Part shown: positions 17,278 to 24,992 of the stretch, one piece after another
Layout: the number at the start of each line of letters is the position of its first letter
Position numbering within the stretch: the first letter of the stretch is position 1
DNA from: an uncultured Eubacteriales bacterium
GTDB lineage: Bacteria > Bacillota > Clostridia > Oscillospirales > Acutalibacteraceae
NCBI GenBank assembly: GCA_900315815.1
Contig: ONAS01000010.1
Coordinates: 1-34,715, forward strand
Direction: 5' to 3'
Length of the DNA: 34,715 nucleotides
Notes under the pieces: model-generated
What the model was told of the DNA's origin: nothing
The model's input: only the letters and a program-made list of their open reading frames with translations
The model's database searches: none
Position numbers and translations under genes: made by a program

Positions 17278-17306
17278 ATTATAGCATAAACCCGACCCGC
17301 GGACAA
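17278..17306 (-). promoter_or_regulatory. Promoter of the sodium symporter gene
   Basis: Minus strand TTGTCC (17306-17301), 17 bp, TATAAT (17283-17278). Copy A of the dispersed repeat lies 31 bp upstream. Confidence 0.85.
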
Positions 17307-17337
17307 GACAGAAAACGGAAAAATCCGCACGATCCGC

Positions 17338-17414
17338 ACAAGAAATCGCGCTCTGCGCGCATTTTGCACAGTCATCGCCGATGATCGCCTCCGCAGAATC
17401 GGCGGGCAATATCA
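17338..17414 (+). repeat. Dispersed intergenic repeat, copy A
   Basis: This copy reads ACAAGAAATCG, a first hairpin CGCGC-TCT-GCGCG (17347-17359), ATTTTGCACAGTCATCGCC, a second stem CGCCGAT (17376-17382) with ATCGGCG (17398-17404), and GGCGGGCAATATCA. It aligns along its length to copy B at 18702-18786 with a few gaps. Confidence 0.8.
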
Positions 17415-17481
17415 TACGATAGCTTGTAAACATACAGAACGGGTAAATGATGATGCTGTTTGCAGTGATCTCCTGTCAAAT

Positions 17482-17511
17482 AAAAAAGACGGAGCCGCAA
17501 TGGACTCCGCC
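17482..17511 (-). terminator. Terminator of the EEP-family gene
   Basis: On the minus strand GGCGGAG pairs with CTCCGTC (17511-17488), followed by TTTTTTATTT. Confidence 0.9.
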
Positions 17512-17526
17512 GTAATATCGTCAGGA

Positions 17527-18636
17527 TCATTTGAGCTTGAACTTCATTTCCACCGGATTGTGGTCGCTGTACAGGAACTGATTGTCCACCACATCCACAA
17601 ATGTGGTCTCTACGTTGTCGGATACGATGAAGCCGTCGACCGTCACGGTAAAGCAGTCGGGACCTGCGGGCTTGTCGCAGTTGCGGCAGGACGGAACGGT
17701 CACGCCGCTCGCGTAATCGGTCACCTTGCTGAAATGCTCGGGGATCAGCTCGTCGGGGAACTCCGCCGCCCAGCTGTACTGCTCGGGAACCTCGTCGTTG
17801 AAGATCTCCTTGGAGTTGCCGAGGAAGTCGTGGTTGAAGTCGCCGCCGCAGATGACGTAGTTGCCCTTTTCATACTCCGCCTGCATATCGCCGAACATCT
17901 TGGACAGCTGTTGATGCTGCAGATCGCCGTTGGTGCCGTACGCGGACAGATGGGTGTTGATGATGACCAGCTCTTTGCCGTTTTCGACGTCGATGCGGTT
18001 CACGGAGTAACAGCGGTCAAGGTCGAGGAGCTTGGACAAGCCCTCGGAGATCGGCAGGCTGCGCCGCAGAGAAGAAGTGATCTGCGCGTCGGAGAGGGTC
18101 AGCAGACAGGAATTGGACGCGCCGTGCGGCTGGAAGATCGGATAGAACAGGAACGCGGAGTGGTAGTTGACCGCCTGCGTAGACGCCATCTGAGGGAACG
18201 CGTCGCGGAGCATCTGCGCCTGATCGACATGGTAACTGCGGGTAGAGTCGAAGTCGACCTCCTGGATCAGCGCAAAATCCACCTTGTGCTTTTTGAGCAG
18301 GTCGATATCGCCGTCGATGCAGTCAATGACGCTTTCCTTGGATTTTGCCCACGACTGGGTACCGCCGTCCATGAAGAAGGTGAAGTCGGGCGTATACGCG
18401 CCGAAGCCGATGTTGTAGGTCATGGCGGTGTATTCCGTGCCGGTGCTGACCGCCGCGGTCTTTGCCTGACCGCTTACGTCCAGCGTCTGATTGTCCTCGA
18501 TGCGGTTATAGCTGATGAAAACATAGGCGACGTATATCAGCACGATCGCCAGCAGTCCCGCGATGACGCCGAGCAGGATCTTCCACCATTTTTTGCCCTT
18601 TTTCTTCTTTCTCATGACTTTCATTTCCCCGTTCAT
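17527..18636 (-). CDS. Membrane-anchored endonuclease/exonuclease/phosphatase family protein
   Basis: This 369-aa protein has a Lys-rich start (RKKKKGKKWW), one membrane helix (about residues 19-42) and an outside EEP domain. EEP enzymes are metal-dependent phosphodiesterases acting on DNA, lipids or phosphoinositides. Catalytic motifs in order are TYNIGFG, ALIQEVDFDS, NTHLSAYG, GGDFNHD, VDGFIVSD and YSDHNPVEM. The cysteine pair in PSCRNCDKP may form a disulfide. The start is ATG 18636 with GGGAGA upstream. The outward position suggests a secreted-face phosphodiesterase, not DNA repair. The substrate is unknown. Confidence 0.9.
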   Translation of the reverse strand: MNGEMKVMRKKKKGKKWWKILLGVIAGLLAIVLIYVAYVFISYNRIEDNQTLDVSGQAKTAAVSTGTEYTAMTYNIGFGAYTPDFTFFMDGGTQSWAKSKESVIDCIDGDIDLLKKHKVDFALIQEVDFDSTRSYHVDQAQMLRDAFPQMASTQAVNYHSAFLFYPIFQPHGASNSCLLTLSDAQITSSLRRSLPISEGLSKLLDLDRCYSVNRIDVENGKELVIINTHLSAYGTNGDLQHQQLSKMFGDMQAEYEKGNYVICGGDFNHDFLGNSKEIFNDEVPEQYSWAAEFPDELIPEHFSKVTDYASGVTVPSCRNCDKPAGPDCFTVTVDGFIVSDNVETTFVDVVDNQFLYSDHNPVEMKFKLK

Positions 18637-18666
18637 CTTCGCGTCTCCCTTCGGTTCGTTCTCCCT

Positions 18667-18695
18667 ATCATAACACTATTCGGCCGTCGCCGCAA
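18667..18695 (-). promoter_or_regulatory. Promoter of the EEP-family gene
   Basis: Minus strand TTGCGG (18695-18690), 17 bp, TATGAT (18672-18667). Repeat copy B starts six bases upstream of the -35 box. Confidence 0.8.
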
Positions 18696-18701
18696 GAGGG
18701 G

Positions 18702-18786
18702 ACAAGAAAATCGTGCCTTCGGCACGCAATTTTCGCATAGCCATCGCCCGCTGCCGCCTCAGCGTAAAACCGGGCGGGCACTATCA
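18702..18786 (+). repeat. Dispersed intergenic repeat, copy B
   Basis: This copy begins ACAAGAAAATCG, has hairpin CGTGCC-TTC-GGCACG (18712-18726), then AATTTTCGCATAGCCATCGC, a second stem GCCCGC (18746-18751) with GCGGGC (18774-18779), and ends GGGCACTATCA. Both stems differ in sequence from copy A yet still pair. Confidence 0.8.
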
Positions 18787-18809
18787 ATTCCTTATAAAGT
18801 AAAAAACTA

Positions 18810-18838
18810 TTGCGCTTTTTCTCATAATAAGGTAAAAT
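18810..18838 (+). promoter_or_regulatory. Promoter of the ABC-F gene
   Basis: TTGCGC (18810-18815), 17 bp, TAAAAT (18833-18838). The leader is only about 28 nt, so no long regulatory leader of the type seen before some antibiotic-resistance ABC-F genes is present. Confidence 0.8.
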
Positions 18839-18872
18839 GTGTTAGGTATCATCTGGGGAAAGGAGTGGTCAT

Positions 18873-20768
18873 ATGCCGGTATTATCGCTGAGCAAGCTGT
18901 CGATGTCGTTCGGAGAACGCGAGCTGTTCCGTGATCTGAGCTTTGAGGTCGACGCACGCGACAAGGTCGGACTGATCGGACGCAACGGCGTCGGCAAAAC
19001 CACTCTGTTCAAGATCATCTGCGGCGAGCTGGATCCGACCGCGGGCGTCGTCGCCGCGGAGCGGGGACTTGTCATCGGCTACATGGAACAGCACGCCTGC
19101 TCCGACAGCAGCCGCAGCATCTACGACGAGCTGGAATCCGTCTTTGACGCGCTCAAGGAAACCGAGCGCGAGATCGAGCGCCTGACCGCGCAGATCGACA
19201 GCGGCGGCAGGGATCTCGACGCGCTGATCGAGCGCCAGACACAGCTGATCGACGCCTTTGAGGCGCAGGGCGGTCTGACCTACAAAAGCCGCACCCGCTC
19301 GGCGCTCCTCGGACTGGGCTTCAAAGAAGCGGAATTCGGCATGCCGACCTCCGCGCTCAGCGGCGGTCAGCGCTCCAAGCTGAGCCTTCTCAAGCTCCTG
19401 CTGTCAAAAAGCGACCTGCTCCTGCTGGACGAGCCGCCCAACCACCTCGACATCCGCTCCGTCAGCTGGCTGGAGGGCTTTCTGCGTGATTTTCGCGGCG
19501 CGATGATCATCGTCAGCCACGACCGCTATTTCCTCGACGCGGTCACCAACAAGACCGTCGAGATCGAGCACGGCAAGAGCATGACCTACAAGGGCGCCTA
19601 CTCCGAGTTCATCCAAAAGAAGCAGGCGGTCATCGAAGCACAGAAAAACCAATACGCCAACGATATGAAGGAGATCCGCCGCATCGAGGGCATCATCGAA
19701 CAGCAGCGCCGATGGAACCGCGAGCGCAACATCCGCATGGCGGAAAGCAAGCAGAAGGAGGTCGACCGCATCAAAGAACGGCTGGTCGTCCCCGACGGCG
19801 AGCTGGAAAACATGCGCATGCGGTTCGAGCCGCGTCACGAAAGCGGAAGCGACGTGCTGATCGTCAGGAATCTGCGCAAGGCGTTCGGCGACAAAAAGCT
19901 GTTCAAAAACGTGAACATGCATATCAAAAAGGGCGAGCGGGTCTTTATCCTCGGCGAAAACGGCTGCGGCAAGACCACGCTGTTCCGCATCCTCAACCGC
20001 CAGCAATACGCCGACGAGGGCGAGTACATCTACGGTGCGAACGTCGACCAGGGGTACTTCGACCAGATGCAGGAGAACCTGAATCTCAACAACACCGCCA
20101 TCGACGAGATCTGGAACACCTACCCCTTCCTCACCGAAACAAAGGTCAGATCCTCTCTTGCGGCGTTCCTGTTCAAGGGCGACGAGGTATTCAATCCGCT
20201 GTCGGCGATGAGCGGCGGCGAACGCGCGAGGGTCTCACTGCTGAAGCTCATGCTCGGCGGCTATAATCTCCTGCTTCTCGACGAGCCCACCAACCACTTG
20301 GACGCTTCCTCCCGCGAGGCGCTCGAGGACACACTGCTCGGCTTTGAAGGCACGCTGGTGATCATCAGCCACGACCGCTACTTCATCAACAAGCTCGCCG
20401 ACCGCGTGCTGGTGCTCACGCCCGACGGCATGACCGAATATCTCGGAAACTACGACTACTATCTGGAAAAACAGACAGAAGAGACCTCTCCCCTGACTGA
20501 GAAGGCAGAGAAAAAGGAAAAGCCCCTCAACGACTATCAGCTGAAAAAACAGCGTCAGAGTGAGGAGCGCAAGCGCAGGACGAAGCTCGCCCGTACAGAG
20601 GCGGACATCGAACAGCTGGAGGGCGAGGTCGAAGCGCTGCAGGCACAGCTGTCGAGCGAACAGGTACAGAGCGACTACGAACAGCTGCTCACCCTCACCC
20701 AAAGCCTTGAAGAAAAACAGCAGCAGCTCGAAGCTCTCTACGAAACATGGGCGGAGCTGCAGGAATGA
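18873..20768 (+). CDS. ABC-F family ATPase (YdiF/Uup-like)
   Basis: This 631-aa protein has two ABC domains and no membrane segment, the form of ABC-F proteins that act on the ribosome. Domain 1: Walker A GRNGVGKTT (about residues 37-45), signature LSGGQRSKLSL, Walker B LLLLDEPPNHLD. Domain 2: Walker A GENGCGKTT (about 360), signature MSGGERARVSL, Walker B LLLLDEPTNHLD. Between them lies a charged linker (about 250-320) with RRWNRERNIRMAES. A coiled-coil tail covers about 545-631. Domain 1 has Pro where the usual motif has Thr (DEPTNHLD). Start ATG follows AAAGGAG. Resistance function is not implied by sequence alone. Confidence 0.93.
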   Translation: MPVLSLSKLSMSFGERELFRDLSFEVDARDKVGLIGRNGVGKTTLFKIICGELDPTAGVVAAERGLVIGYMEQHACSDSSRSIYDELESVFDALKETEREIERLTAQIDSGGRDLDALIERQTQLIDAFEAQGGLTYKSRTRSALLGLGFKEAEFGMPTSALSGGQRSKLSLLKLLLSKSDLLLLDEPPNHLDIRSVSWLEGFLRDFRGAMIIVSHDRYFLDAVTNKTVEIEHGKSMTYKGAYSEFIQKKQAVIEAQKNQYANDMKEIRRIEGIIEQQRRWNRERNIRMAESKQKEVDRIKERLVVPDGELENMRMRFEPRHESGSDVLIVRNLRKAFGDKKLFKNVNMHIKKGERVFILGENGCGKTTLFRILNRQQYADEGEYIYGANVDQGYFDQMQENLNLNNTAIDEIWNTYPFLTETKVRSSLAAFLFKGDEVFNPLSAMSGGERARVSLLKLMLGGYNLLLLDEPTNHLDASSREALEDTLLGFEGTLVIISHDRYFINKLADRVLVLTPDGMTEYLGNYDYYLEKQTEETSPLTEKAEKKEKPLNDYQLKKQRQSEERKRRTKLARTEADIEQLEGEVEALQAQLSSEQVQSDYEQLLTLTQSLEEKQQQLEALYETWAELQE

Positions 20769-20770
20769 TA

Positions 20771-20810
20771 AAACGCTTCTGACATTCTGTTGTCGGAAGC
20801 GTTGTTTTTT
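20771..20810 (+). terminator. Terminator between ABC-F and AraC genes
   Basis: AACGCTTC (20772-20779) and GAAGCGTT (20796-20803), with inner GACA/TGTC pairing, followed by G and six T residues. The flanking A residues allow minus-strand use as well. Confidence 0.88.
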
Positions 20811-20839
20811 GTGATTGGATTGTCGGGTGCGGATCGCCG

Positions 20840-21721
20840 CTACAGCTTCTGTATCTCTGAGATCGGCGCTTCCTCCTGGTACTGCTTGACGTACTCGCTC
20901 GGGGCACAGCCGTATACGCTCTTGAACACGGCGATGAACGCCTTGACGCTCGGGAAGCCGTTTTCCAGAGAGGCACGGGTCTCGCTCATACCGTTCTGCT
21001 GGATATCGATCAGGGTGTTCTCAAGCCGAACGAGATTCAGATAGCACTTGAAGGTCTTGTGGGTCGTCGCCTTGAAGTAGCGCGAAAAATAGGTCGGCGT
21101 CAGCCCCACAAAGGAGCTGATATCCTCCAGCGTGATGCGCTCGCGGTAATTCTCGCGGATGAAATCGATCGCTTTGGTGATGTACTCCGGCTCATCGGCA
21201 GAGGGTGCCGCCGCGGGGTCGATCTCGCGCTTGATGCGGCATTTGGTGAACAGATACATCATGATCTGATTCATCGCCAGCGAGATCTTCAGCCGTGAAA
21301 ACTCGCCGGGATTCTCCACCTCAAAGACGATCGCCTTCAGCAGATCGCGGATCCTTGCGCGCACCTGTTCGTTGACGTTCACGTCGAAGGTGTATTTTTC
21401 AAAGTCCGCGAAATAGGACTTGATATAGCTGTACGAGAACAGCACGACCAGATATTTGACAGGCTCGTCGGGCTCCTTTCCGCAGGTCTGATGGACCGCC
21501 TCCGAGTTGACGAGGATGTAGTCCCCGTCATACAGATCCCTGTCCACGCCGCAAAGATTCGTCCACATCCGTCCCTTGACGATGTAGTCGATCTCGAGAT
21601 TCTTGTGCCAGTGCTTGTTGGTATAGCACTCTTTTCCGGGCTTGGAATACAAAAGCACCTTGCCGGGCAGGTTATCGTCCGCCGTTACGATCTCATATTT
21701 CCCTTTATAATTCGCCGCCAT
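20840..21721 (-). CDS. AraC family transcriptional regulator
   Basis: This 293-aa protein has an N-terminal cupin-like sensing domain (with HWHKNLEIDYIVKG at about residues 37-50, and GDYILVNSEAVHQT) and a C-terminal AraC DNA-binding domain with two helix-turn-helix units (ITLEDISSFVGLTPTYFSRYFK, then SVKAFIAVFKSVYG followed by APSEY). This layout is common in regulators of sugar use. ATG 21721 follows AAGGAG. The nearby genes do not reveal a target; the effector is unknown. Confidence 0.92.
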   Translation of the reverse strand: MAANYKGKYEIVTADDNLPGKVLLYSKPGKECYTNKHWHKNLEIDYIVKGRMWTNLCGVDRDLYDGDYILVNSEAVHQTCGKEPDEPVKYLVVLFSYSYIKSYFADFEKYTFDVNVNEQVRARIRDLLKAIVFEVENPGEFSRLKISLAMNQIMMYLFTKCRIKREIDPAAAPSADEPEYITKAIDFIRENYRERITLEDISSFVGLTPTYFSRYFKATTHKTFKCYLNLVRLENTLIDIQQNGMSETRASLENGFPSVKAFIAVFKSVYGCAPSEYVKQYQEEAPISEIQKL

Positions 21722-21843
21722 AAGCTACTCCTTATCCGGACCTTGTCCTCACAACAAAGCCGTCCGCATCACAGACTGAGGATTGCAAAACCAGTACGAA
21801 TCCGGCGGGTGAGGATCACGCAGAACGGGAATCCACTCCCACC
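21722..21843 (-). promoter_or_regulatory. Long folded leader of the AraC gene
   Basis: The predicted transcript starts near 21843, leaving about 120 nt before the AraC start. A long-range stem closes it: TCCTCAC (minus 21815-21809) pairs with GTGAGGA (minus 21752-21746). No known riboswitch motif is recognised. Confidence 0.45.
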
Positions 21844-21849
21844 TATATC

Positions 21850-21878
21850 ATTATATCACAAGTTCCGATAATAGTCAA
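21850..21878 (-). promoter_or_regulatory. Promoter of the AraC gene
   Basis: Minus strand TTGACT (21878-21873), 17 bp, TATAAT (21855-21850). Confidence 0.88.
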
Positions 21879-21895
21879 ATTTTGACGAATTCGGC

Positions 21896-21924
21896 TTGCG
21901 CTCGGCGCGATCATATTGTATATT
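21896..21924 (+). promoter_or_regulatory. Promoter of the MBL-fold lipoprotein gene
   Basis: TTGCGC (21896-21901), 17 bp, TATATT (21919-21924). It is divergent from the AraC promoter, the two -35 boxes being 17 bp apart, so a shared regulator is possible. Confidence 0.75.
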
Positions 21925-21945
21925 AGATACAAAGGAATGATGATT

Positions 21946-23004
21946 ATGAAAAAACTCTTATGTCTGCTCACGGCGCTCGTGATCCTGATATCCCTCGCGG
22001 GCTGCGACATCATCACGCCGAAGCTGCTCGAGCTGCTGAACACCGATGCCTGTCTGAACGTCCACTTCATCGACGTCGGTCAGGGCGACAGCATCCTGAT
22101 GGAATCCGACGGCGAGTTCGTGCTGATCGACGCGGGCGAAAAGGAATACGGCCCCGCGGTGCTGGAATACCTCAAAAAATGCGGCGCGGACAGGCTGAAA
22201 TACATGATTGCCACCCATCCCCACTCCGACCATATCGGCGGCATGCGCAAAGTGCTCGACGGGATCGAGACCGATAACTTCATCGCCGCGGAGACCGATC
22301 AGGAGACCTACGCGTGGCTCAAGGTTCTGCGGGCGGTCGACAAAAAGAACATCAACTATATCGACGCGAAGGTCGGCGACACCTACCGCTTCGGCGAGGC
22401 GACCTTCAGGATCCTCGCGCCGCTGTCGGGCAATTACGAGGGCTACAACAACTACTCGATCGTGACGATGGTAGAATGCGGCGACATCCGCTTTCTGCTG
22501 ACGGGCGACGCGGAAACGGACAGCGAGAAGGAAATGGTGAACGCCGGAGAGGACCTGAGAGCCGACGTGCTGAAATGCGGTCATCACGGTTCGTCCACCT
22601 CAACATCGGCGGCATTTTTGCAGACCGTCAAGCCGTCCTACGCGATCATCTCCTGCGGCAAGAACAACGACTACGGCCATCCCCACCGTGAAACGCTCAA
22701 AAAGCTCAGGCTGATGCAGTGCACCTGTCTGCGGACCGACACCGTGGGGACCATCATCGCCTCTACCGACGGCACGCATCTCAGCTTTTCCACCGAACGC
22801 GGCAGAAAGGAGATCCCCACCATGGACGCGAACGAGCGTCAAGAGGTCGAGATCGGTTATGTCGGCAACAAAAACAGCCATGTGTTCCACTATGCCACAT
22901 GCACGGGCGCCATGTCGATGAGCGAGAAAAACAGAGTGGAATTCTCCACCCGCGAGGAAGCGATCAAGGAAGGCTATACGCCCTGCGCCTCATGCGAACC
23001 GTAG
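21946..23004 (+). CDS. Lipoprotein with metallo-beta-lactamase domain and C-terminal Cys/His domain
   Basis: This 352-aa protein starts with a lipoprotein signal (MKKLLCLLTALVILISLAGC, lipidated Cys20). An MBL-fold domain of the ComEC/Rec2 C-terminal type follows: VHFIDVGQGDSILM, ATHPHSDHIGGM (metal-binding HxHxDH), LLTGDAE and CGHHGSSTST. The last ~45 residues are a small Cys/His domain like the metal-binding part of Ada (HVFHYATC...GYTPCASC). Such proteins may cleave phosphodiesters outside the cell, but they lack the ComEC channel. Start ATG 21946 follows AAAGGA; 21940 is also possible. Confidence 0.9.
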   Translation: MKKLLCLLTALVILISLAGCDIITPKLLELLNTDACLNVHFIDVGQGDSILMESDGEFVLIDAGEKEYGPAVLEYLKKCGADRLKYMIATHPHSDHIGGMRKVLDGIETDNFIAAETDQETYAWLKVLRAVDKKNINYIDAKVGDTYRFGEATFRILAPLSGNYEGYNNYSIVTMVECGDIRFLLTGDAETDSEKEMVNAGEDLRADVLKCGHHGSSTSTSAAFLQTVKPSYAIISCGKNNDYGHPHRETLKKLRLMQCTCLRTDTVGTIIASTDGTHLSFSTERGRKEIPTMDANERQEVEIGYVGNKNSHVFHYATCTGAMSMSEKNRVEFSTREEAIKEGYTPCASCEP

Positions 23005-23012
23005 GTGCCGCC

Positions 23013-24056
23013 ATGCTGTTCGACTTTACATACCCGGACGTCTGGGACGCGCTGGAGCGCACCCAAAAGCCCATCGTCCTGTACGGCATGGGCAACGGTG
23101 CGGACAAGGTGCTGGACGAATTTGAGCGGCGCGGCATCACCGCGGCGGGCGTGATGGCAAGTGATGATTTTGTCCGATATCAGCGCTTTCGCGGCTTCAC
23201 CGTGAAAAAGCAGAGCGATCATGAGCGGGAGCTGGGCGATTTTCTCGTCGCACTGTGCTTTGCCAGCGATCTGCCGAACGTCACGGCGCATATCAGAACG
23301 GTCGCGGATGCGCATGAGCTGTTGGTGCCGAACGTCCCGGTCTTCGGCGCGGAGATCCTCGACGACGCGTATCTCAACGCGCACAGGGTCGCGATCGGCG
23401 AAGCCTTTTCCCTGCTCGCCGACGACGCCTCCCGCAGGGTCTTCAAAGGCGCGCTGGACTTCTTTTACACGGGCAGACTTCCCTGTCTCGACGCGATCGA
23501 CAGCGGCAAAGCGGAGGTGTTCCGCGATATCCTGCGTCTGCGTGGGGAGAGCTATCTCGATCTGGGCGCGTACCGCGGCGATACCGTCGACGAATTCCTG
23601 CGATACACCGACGGCTATACCCGCATCACCGCCGTCGAGCCGAACCCGAAGAATTTCGCGAAGCTGTCCCTGCATCTAGCGGACATAAAAAACGCCGAAG
23701 CCGTCCAAGCGGGGATCGCCGATACCGTCGGCACGATGTACGTCACCAAGGGCGGCGGCAGGATGGCGGCGCTGAATCCCGACGCGGGCGTCGAGGTCCC
23801 TGTCACCACGGTGGACGCGCTGGACTGCGGCCCCACCTACATCAAAGCCGATATCGAGGGCATGGAAAGCGCGATGCTGAAGGGCGCGGCAAATACGCTG
23901 AGGACAAAGCCGAAGCTGAACCTCGCCGCCTACCACCGCACAGCGGATTTCTTTGCGCTGATCCTGCAGCTGCACGCGCTCAATCCCGATTATCGGATCT
24001 ATCTGCGCAAGCACCCCTATATTCCCTGCTGGGATCTGAATATCTACGCAATATAA
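23013..24056 (+). CDS. FkbM family methyltransferase
   Basis: This 347-aa protein ends in a FkbM-type SAM-dependent methyltransferase domain (about residues 165-347), with ESYLDLGAYRGDTVDEFL as the SAM site, AVEPNPKNF and YIKADIEGMESAMLKGA. FkbM-type enzymes O-methylate sugars or polyketides. The N-terminal half (about 1-160) begins like a nucleotide-binding fold (IVLYGMGNGADKVLDEF). ATG 23013 lies eight bases after the lipoprotein stop, with a weak ribosome site (TAGGTG), so translation is probably coupled. The substrate is unknown. Confidence 0.85.
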   Translation: MLFDFTYPDVWDALERTQKPIVLYGMGNGADKVLDEFERRGITAAGVMASDDFVRYQRFRGFTVKKQSDHERELGDFLVALCFASDLPNVTAHIRTVADAHELLVPNVPVFGAEILDDAYLNAHRVAIGEAFSLLADDASRRVFKGALDFFYTGRLPCLDAIDSGKAEVFRDILRLRGESYLDLGAYRGDTVDEFLRYTDGYTRITAVEPNPKNFAKLSLHLADIKNAEAVQAGIADTVGTMYVTKGGGRMAALNPDAGVEVPVTTVDALDCGPTYIKADIEGMESAMLKGAANTLRTKPKLNLAAYHRTADFFALILQLHALNPDYRIYLRKHPYIPCWDLNIYAI

Positions 24057-24059
24057 CAG

Positions 24060-24090
24060 GAGCTGTATCGTGATGGATACAGCCCCTTTT
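24060..24090 (+). terminator. Terminator after the FkbM gene
   Basis: GCTGTATC and GATACAGC form a stem followed by CCC and six T residues. It also lies at the end of the converging DMT gene. Confidence 0.88.
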
Positions 24091-24094
24091 TTGA

Positions 24095-24991
24095 TTATTT
24101 ATTTTTCCTTTTCGGAATTTTGACATTGATCAGCACAACGGACAGGAACACCAGCGCCACGCCGATATAGCCGAACGGCACGCCGATCGCTTCACCGAAG
24201 TACCACGCGCCGACGATCGTAGCGACGACCGGCTCGACGGTCGCGATGATGGACGCAGTGCTGGAGCTGATCCTTTTCAGTCCCAGCGTATAGAACACAT
24301 ACGGCAGGACACAGCTGATCAGCGCGAACAGCACGGCAAAGCCGAAGCTGGCGATATCCGCCGTGATCACCCCGACAACGGGGCGCACGTCGCACATAGC
24401 GATCGAGAACACCGCGGCAAACAGGAAGGTGTAAAGCGTGATCGTAAACGGCTGATAGCCCCTTTTGAGAGCAAAGCGCGAAAAGATCGAGTACAGCGCG
24501 TAGCATACGCCCGAGCCCAGACCGTACAGCAGACCGGCGAGCGTCACGTTGATATCGCCGCCGATCACGCCCGTCGTCATCGCACAGCCCAGCACCGCCA
24601 GTACCAGCGACACGCCCTTCATCACGGTCATTTTCTCCTTGAACAGGATCAGCGAAAACAGCATGACAAAGGCGGGCGCGGTATACAGCAGCACCGCCGC
24701 GACGGACAGCGAGCTCAGCTCGATCGACTTGAAGTAGCAGAACGTGAACACGCCGACGCTGACGACGCCCGTTCCGAGAAAGCACCAGAGATCCCGCAGT
24801 CTGATCTTGAACAGCCGCGGCTTGCAGATCAGGATAAACAGGGTGAACAGGATCGCGGAGAGAGCGATGCGCAGGGCGGCTGTCTGCATCGAGCTCAGCC
24901 CCAGCGCCTCATACCGGCGGACAAAAAAGCCGATACAGCCCCACAGCACTCCCGCCGAAAGCACCGACAAAACGGCAAGTTTCTTTTTCAT
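24095..24991 (-). CDS. EamA/DMT family transporter
   Basis: This 298-aa protein has ten hydrophobic helices in two repeated EamA halves, typical of drug/metabolite exporters. It opens LSAGVLWGCIGFFVRRYEALG, and the second half has the marks RISSSTASIIATVEPVVATIVG. The substrate is unknown. ATG 24991 follows GGAGGGTTGAG, which lies in the end of the asparaginase-like gene, whose stop is one base away; the two are translationally coupled. It ends near a basic tail (KIPKRKNK). Confidence 0.9.
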   Translation of the reverse strand: MKKKLAVLSVLSAGVLWGCIGFFVRRYEALGLSSMQTAALRIALSAILFTLFILICKPRLFKIRLRDLWCFLGTGVVSVGVFTFCYFKSIELSSLSVAAVLLYTAPAFVMLFSLILFKEKMTVMKGVSLVLAVLGCAMTTGVIGGDINVTLAGLLYGLGSGVCYALYSIFSRFALKRGYQPFTITLYTFLFAAVFSIAMCDVRPVVGVITADIASFGFAVLFALISCVLPYVFYTLGLKRISSSTASIIATVEPVVATIVGAWYFGEAIGVPFGYIGVALVFLSVVLINVKIPKRKNK

Positions 24992-24992
24992 C

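Noticed and set aside
21722-21843. A fourth copy of the dispersed repeat in the AraC leader.
   Set aside because: The end ATCCGGCGGGTGAGGATCA resembles copy A, but the start, the first hairpin and the CATCGC core are absent.
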